NCBI RefSeq assembly: GCF_021353235.1
Contig: NZ_JAJTWT010000002.1
Coordinates: 735,741-799,740 of the forward strand
Length of the DNA: 64,000 nt
Direction of reading: 5' to 3'
Source: Pelomonas caseinilytica
GTDB lineage: Bacteria; Pseudomonadota; Gammaproteobacteria; Burkholderiales; Burkholderiaceae_C
Shown here: positions 61,301 to 64,000 of the stretch, piece by piece
Layout: every line of letters begins with the position of its first letter
Position numbering within the stretch: the first letter of the stretch is position 1
Notes under the pieces: generated by a model
Databases searched by the model: none
What the model was told of the DNA's origin: nothing
Seen by the model: the letters and a program-made list of their open reading frames with translations, nothing else
Translations under genes and position numbers: made by a program

Positions 61301-63858
61301 GCGCCACCCTGGTGTCCTATCTGGGCGGACCGCCCGGCGCGGCCCTGCCCGACAGCCGCTTCGAGCCCGACAGCGGCGCCTGCCTCTTCGAGCTGGGCGA
61401 GCGCAGCCAGCCGCCGCGGCCCTGGATCAACGTCATCGCCAACGAGGGCTTCGGCTGCCAGGTCTCGGAGCGGGGCGCCGGCATGGCCTGGGCCGGCAAC
61501 AGCCGGCTGCACCAGATCACGCCCTGGTCCAACGACGCCCTGCTCGACTCGCCCGGCGAGTGGCTGATCCTGCAATGCCTGCAAAGCGGCCAGGCCTGGC
61601 TGCTCGGCCGCGCCAGCGTCGAGCAGGCCATCGCCCACGTGCCGGGCGCCACGGCCATCGCCTTCACGCTGCCGGGGCTGGTCGTGCGCCTGCGCTGGAC
61701 GGTGGACGCCGCCACGGCCGTCAGGCAGTGCCAGGTGGAGCTGCATGCCGCCCCCGGCCGCGCGCCGCGGCGGCTGCGCCTGCTGGCAGCCGCGCAATGG
61801 CAGCTCGGTGCCGACAGCAGTGCCAGGCGCAGCGTCGTCACGCGGCTGGAGCCGGCCGTCGGCGACGGCCCGCTGCTGGCCCTGGCGACCCAGGCCGACG
61901 GGCTCAACGGCTTCGGCGGCCAGACCGCGTGGCTGGCCCTGCGGCCCACGCTCGAGGGCGACGCCCTGCCCGAGCAGATCGACGCCCTGGCTGCCGACCA
62001 GGCGCTGTGGCCCTGGCCGGTGGAGGCCGGCTTCGCGCCCGACCTGAACCGGCCCCAGCCGTGGAGGGCCGAGGTCGAGGCCAGCGGCGATCGGCGGCTG
62101 CTGTTCGACGACGAGGGCCGCCTCGTGATGCCGCATGCGCTGGACGGCCAGGCCGGCGCCGCCACCGACCCCGCCGCCCTGCTGGCCGTCGCCCTGCGGC
62201 TGGAGCCGGGCCGCGCCTGGCATTGCACGGTGCTGCTGGGTCATGCGCCCGACTTACAGACGGCGCGTGAACAGGCCGTCAGCGCCTGGCGGGCCGACCC
62301 GCTGCGCCGCCTGGCCGCCCAGCGCGAGGTGTGGCGGGCCTTGAGCGCGCCGGTGCAGGTGGACACGCCCGACGCCGCCTTCGACGCCCTCGTCAACCAC
62401 TGGCTGCCGGCCCAGGTGCTGGCCTGCCGCATCTGGGGCCGGGCGGGCTTCTACCAGGCCGGCGGCGCCTTCGGCTTCCGCGACCAGCTGCAGGACGCGA
62501 TGTCCCTGGTGCAGCACGCACCCGAGCGCCTGGCCGCGCAGATCCGCCGCCACGCGGCGCGCCAGTTCCCGCCCGGCGACGTGCAGCACTGGTGGCACGA
62601 ACCCGCCGGCGCGGGCGTGCGCACGCATTTCGCCGACGACCGCCTGTGGCTGGCCCTGGCCCTGGCGCTGTACGTGGAGCGCACCGGCGACACCCGGCTG
62701 GCCGACGAGACCCTGCCCTTCCTGCAGGGCCGCCCCGTGCCCGAAGGCGCCGAGGACGTCTACGAAGTGCCCGCCATCAGCGACGAGACGGCCACCATCT
62801 ACGAGCACGCCGCACGCGCCATCGACGTGAGCCTGCCAGTGGGCGCGCACGGCTTGCCGCTGTTCGGCACCGGCGACTGGAACGACGGCATGAACCGCGT
62901 CGGCGCCGAAGGCCGTGGCGAATCGGTGTGGATGGGCTTCTTCCTGTGTGCCGTCATCGACGCCCTGCTGCCGCTGGCCGCGGCCCGCGGCGAAGGCGCT
63001 CGCGCCGCCAAGTGGCGCCAGGCCCGCGAGGCCCTGGCCGCGGCGCTGGACCGCGAGGCCTGGGACGGGCGCTGGTACCGCCGCGGCTGGTTCGACGACG
63101 GTAGCATCCTCGGCACCCACACCGACACCGAATGCCGCATCGACCTCATCGTGCAGGCCTGGGCCGTGTTGACCGGGGCCGGCCAGCCCGAGCGCGCCCG
63201 CGAGGCCCTGGACAGCGCCTGGCGCGAGCTGCACGACCGCGACGCCCACCTGCTGCGCCTGCTTTGGCCACCGCTGAAAGACCACCAGCCCCCGGCCGGC
63301 TACATCCAGGCCTACCCGGGCGGCGTGCGTGAGAACGGCGGCCAGTACAACCACGGCGCCGTCTGGGCGCTGATGGCCAGCGCACGCCTCGGCCAGGCCG
63401 AGCGCGCCTGGGCAGCCTTCACGGCCATCAGCCCCGCCCACCGCGGCGCCCATGGCGCCGTCTACGGACTGGAGCCCTATGCCGTGGCTGGCGACATCGA
63501 GACCGACGCGCCGCACGCCGGCCGCGGCGGCTGGAGCTGGTACACGGGCGCGGCCGGCTGGCTGCTGCGCGCGGCGGTGGAGTCGCTGTGCGGCGTGAAG
63601 CTGGCCGACGGCCTGCTGCGCGTGCAGCCCTGCCTGCCGCCGCATTGGCCGCAGGCGCAGGTGCGGCTGCTGCAGCAGGGCCGCCGCATCGAGGTGCTGC
63701 TGCAGCGCAAGGTGACGGCCCCGCCGCCGGGCTACCGGCCCCTCGCGCCCGGCAGCTCCATCGCCCTCACCGACGTGGACGGCGACCTGCGCCTGTGGGT
63801 GCCCGTGCCCGACGCCGCGCCGGCGCGCCTGGCGGTCGAGCCGGCCAACGTGCTGTGA
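55351..63858 (+). CDS. ndvB: Cyclic beta-1,2-glucan synthase NdvB/Cgs type
   Basis: A single 2835-residue membrane enzyme, close in length to Brucella Cgs and Sinorhizobium NdvB. In order: N-terminal region (1-430); membrane helices about 434-483; GT84 glycosyltransferase about 505-840 (RTLVVIPCMLTRPKGIATLL, SLDADTALPPGS near 651); further helices about 849-893 and 980-1020; glycoamylase-like domain about 1231-1447 (WSGSMFEMLMPSL, SHHQGMSL); two GH94-type beta domains; C-terminal GH94 phosphorylase catalytic domain with GTGDWNDGMNRVG near 2510. It primes, elongates and cyclises periplasmic glucan from UDP-glucose. No ndvA exporter is nearby. Confidence 0.96.
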   Translation: MSSAPPTPPAAPAPPHDLTPPGAAQAFLRVAAGPGAAATPVRAVQFGAERFAEHGRSLAAAQRVDEARRQPRPFSPRLRSNLKVWGAALDVLSEEGLQADIDPAHAWLLDNGRIVRQQLDEVLHDLPHSYFQRLPRLADEPLQGLPRIYGVAWAWVAHADSALDMTLLRHFLAGHHEAEALTLRELWALPSTLRVVLVENLRRLAERSAWRHVARRSAQRLFEALPQLDAAAVRDQLARWQAAWPHDPAMTALAVRLSERLADRALGQPEQRDPEDSSWAAAAAWLAEALPDPAATQAAEQAESAADHQSIRNAIGSLRNLGAADWAGLFESVHPTLRSLGRIEVYRQEHEATRDMAMHAIEALTERHGVAEVDVAQVLRLLCNDPGWDEDAEERAPLYWLKGPGRGRLLSELRLKPTAGERAGAALRRHRSAIYLSSLALLGLAAMVLLMVFGLPPQVRWPMVVAAVLLTLLPASEAVVALANRLISECAAPARLPRLAWGHIPPHARTLVVIPCMLTRPKGIATLLGQLERHHLANFEAETQFALLSDWADAKAEHQASDDALLTQARQGIEALNQRHGTACDGRPRFLLLHRQRRWSETEQRWIGWERKRGKTEALAALLAGHAPETLPDRFIDLGELSTPAPGMRHIVSLDADTALPPGSLRELVAIAAHPLNRPRTLRHPSGAVSVVRGHGMLQPRVATPLATAAGSSTVHGTWFHSLFAGKAGLDPYSAASSEVYQDLFDEGSATGKGLIDVRAAAEVLAHRLPEGQVLSHDLLEGSLMRCAGVSDVVLVEPAPMHADVAASRIHRWTRGDWQLLPFLGQPRAWGLRAIHVWKMLDNLRRSLVAPAALLLLAASWMGLGLAPDWALAVVAAAFGAGPLMGALAACAPARDRISLPRFYRQAGIELARAVGGVFWHLAMLPAASWMSLDAIARALWRQRVSRQHLLEWTTADAAEAAARSDWRSLWRQHRRLSLATGALALVLVTAGLLGVAVAWDQAVPLLAAWALSPLWIALASRPRTRPRREAIDDDGRNYLLGVARDTWRWFERWVTTEDNDLPPDNVQFDPDVVVAHRTSPTNIGLYLLSACCAREFGWLHNVGLAERVKRTLDTLDRLPRHRGHFYNWVDTQRLAVLEPHYISSVDSGNLCAHLLVVAAACEGFARGGDGMPPPPDVAQALEEVAARARAIALAHDFAWLYDHQRRLLHIGAVAAPGIEPGTERLDQNHYDLLASEARLASLVAIAKGDLPAAHWGALGRPFFSRGRVTGLKSWSGSMFEMLMPSLVLDEPAGSALEEAARAAVLEQIRAGKALGLPWGMSESAYAVRDHSLAYQYGPQGVATLALRDTPSEEVVIAPYACLMAAMVMPRAAVANLRALQALGARHEGGFVEALDYTASRQPEAASSANKQGPRFQRIGTAMSHHQGMSLVALTEVLCGGAPQRWADAEPRLCAVRWLLHERAPHEVPPLQEPPARPSRTAPRRAHISLVLPELRGRALPATAWLGSGKLSAMLREHGGGTLVWGDPGSQVLVSRWRDDLPHDLLGHHLHVRDLDLPWSGGPETSPWRSLTLRPTPGPQWRYAARLHPASAQFTAEGEELHAHTEAWVAVEDDVELRRITVRNLSPRPRRLALVSSFEPVLAPARADLAHPAFGKLFLQARWEPGQQALHWQRLPRSPNETALHAVHALVGSETEGGARVDRVQASTDRARWLARGGMAGQPGGVIAHAGRPALLAGEVPGLSHEGGPRDTGNDPISLLHLTVMLPPGASLTITLATAAARESQTLNHLLDKLGQPALCERALTLAHTMAAVRTQGAGLAPGAWRAGLTLQTLLTSQAARDHLLPPETLFERDALWRHGISGDDPIVLMRVADATGVVMVRELCALLRAQASPLPVDVVVLDAEPPSYLAPVSRALRSLAEQQQQGRCRLHVLSDEVVGPDTRFALNLLARVRWFADGRPLSLQLDRLAVGHEQAAKSRRQAGATLVSYLGGPPGAALPDSRFEPDSGACLFELGERSQPPRPWINVIANEGFGCQVSERGAGMAWAGNSRLHQITPWSNDALLDSPGEWLILQCLQSGQAWLLGRASVEQAIAHVPGATAIAFTLPGLVVRLRWTVDAATAVRQCQVELHAAPGRAPRRLRLLAAAQWQLGADSSARRSVVTRLEPAVGDGPLLALATQADGLNGFGGQTAWLALRPTLEGDALPEQIDALAADQALWPWPVEAGFAPDLNRPQPWRAEVEASGDRRLLFDDEGRLVMPHALDGQAGAATDPAALLAVALRLEPGRAWHCTVLLGHAPDLQTAREQAVSAWRADPLRRLAAQREVWRALSAPVQVDTPDAAFDALVNHWLPAQVLACRIWGRAGFYQAGGAFGFRDQLQDAMSLVQHAPERLAAQIRRHAARQFPPGDVQHWWHEPAGAGVRTHFADDRLWLALALALYVERTGDTRLADETLPFLQGRPVPEGAEDVYEVPAISDETATIYEHAARAIDVSLPVGAHGLPLFGTGDWNDGMNRVGAEGRGESVWMGFFLCAVIDALLPLAAARGEGARAAKWRQAREALAAALDREAWDGRWYRRGWFDDGSILGTHTDTECRIDLIVQAWAVLTGAGQPERAREALDSAWRELHDRDAHLLRLLWPPLKDHQPPAGYIQAYPGGVRENGGQYNHGAVWALMASARLGQAERAWAAFTAISPAHRGAHGAVYGLEPYAVAGDIETDAPHAGRGGWSWYTGAAGWLLRAAVESLCGVKLADGLLRVQPCLPPHWPQAQVRLLQQGRRIEVLLQRKVTAPPPGYRPLAPGSSIALTDVDGDLRLWVPVPDAAPARLAVEPANVL

Positions 63859-63876
63859 CGGGACCGGATCGGCATA

Positions 63877-63904
63877 GGGGGACCTCCATCTCAGGAGGCG
63901 CCCC
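63877..63904. other. Hairpin downstream of ndvB
   Basis: GGGG-(GA)-CCTCC-ATCTCA-GGAGG-(CG)-CCCC forms a 9-bp stem with a small internal loop, 18 nt after the ndvB stop. There is no T-run, so it may protect the mRNA end rather than terminate. The remaining bases to 64000 show no feature I can support. Confidence 0.45.
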
Positions 63905-64000
63905 TGCCACACCACCTGGCATGCGGGTCCGCACCAGGCGGTTCGAGCGCTTGAGGTCAGGAGAGTCGGGGCAGGCCCAGTCGGTCGAACCAAGCAACAG

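Overview
The window is a very GC-rich (about 70%), gene-dense stretch of a Gram-negative chromosome. Gene content points to the Burkholderiales, probably the Rubrivivax/Leptothrix/Roseateles side: TctAB-type transporter, MoxR/CoxE pair, PEP-CTERM protein, LpxO-like and NdvB enzymes, TamA/TamB, and an homogentisate cluster with a DUF2783 gene. This assignment is inferred from gene content; no 16S or ribosomal marker is present. No phage, insertion sequence or CRISPR array was seen. Two tRNA genes are present: Ser(TGA) and Arg(CCT).

Layout. 1-5.4 kb (minus): urea ABC importer urtABCDE (urtE cut by the window edge), behind a near-perfect sigma-54 promoter. 5.6-11.1 kb (minus): a homogentisate route made of an MBL-fold protein, an MhaA-like flavin hydroxylase, a DUF2783 small protein, hmgA and fahA, with a divergent IclR regulator. 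Four copies of a purine-rich palindrome (arms of CACAGAG octamers) occupy the open gaps inside these two operons. 11.9-17.4 kb: GFA-family protein, LpxO-like hydroxylase, FeeM-like N-acyltransferase, SapC, CNNM/CorC protein, glycosyltransferase. 17.5-18.6 kb: a PEP-CTERM protein with its own sigma-54 promoter. 18.6-25.6 kb: apaH, tRNA-Ser, a GC-poor scar, a large lipoprotein, an oligopeptide-type binding protein, an HD-GYP protein and cytochrome c4. 25.7-38 kb (plus): one long run of nearly all overlapping genes: moxR, small membrane protein, GNAT, S9 peptidase, M28 peptidase, coxE-like vWA, tamA, tamB. 38-40.6 kb: katG and tRNA-Arg. 40.9-45 kb: PepSY, DUF2271, PepSY-TM/flavoreductase and ApbE, a probable flavin-based electron-transfer module. 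45-47 kb: MipA/OmpV and a fatty acid hydroxylase-family protein. 47-52.4 kb: sulfonate operon ssuE-A1-A2-D-C-B with a strong terminator-like attenuator directly in front of ssuA1. 52.4-55.2 kb: thioredoxin-like protein, a hypothetical protein, tctA, tctB. 55.3-63.9 kb: a 2835-residue NdvB/Cgs-type cyclic beta-glucan synthase.

Common threads are nutrient scavenging (urea under nitrogen control, sulfonates under sulfur control, tricarboxylates, aromatics) and envelope building (TamAB, LpxO-like, NdvB, MipA, PEP-CTERM, SapC). The most notable non-coding signals are the operon-internal CACAGAG palindromes, the two sigma-54 promoters at 5441-5455 and 18501-18516, the competing-hairpin leader of ssuA1 at 47691-47759, and the 18-bp perfect dyad between cytochrome c4 and moxR.
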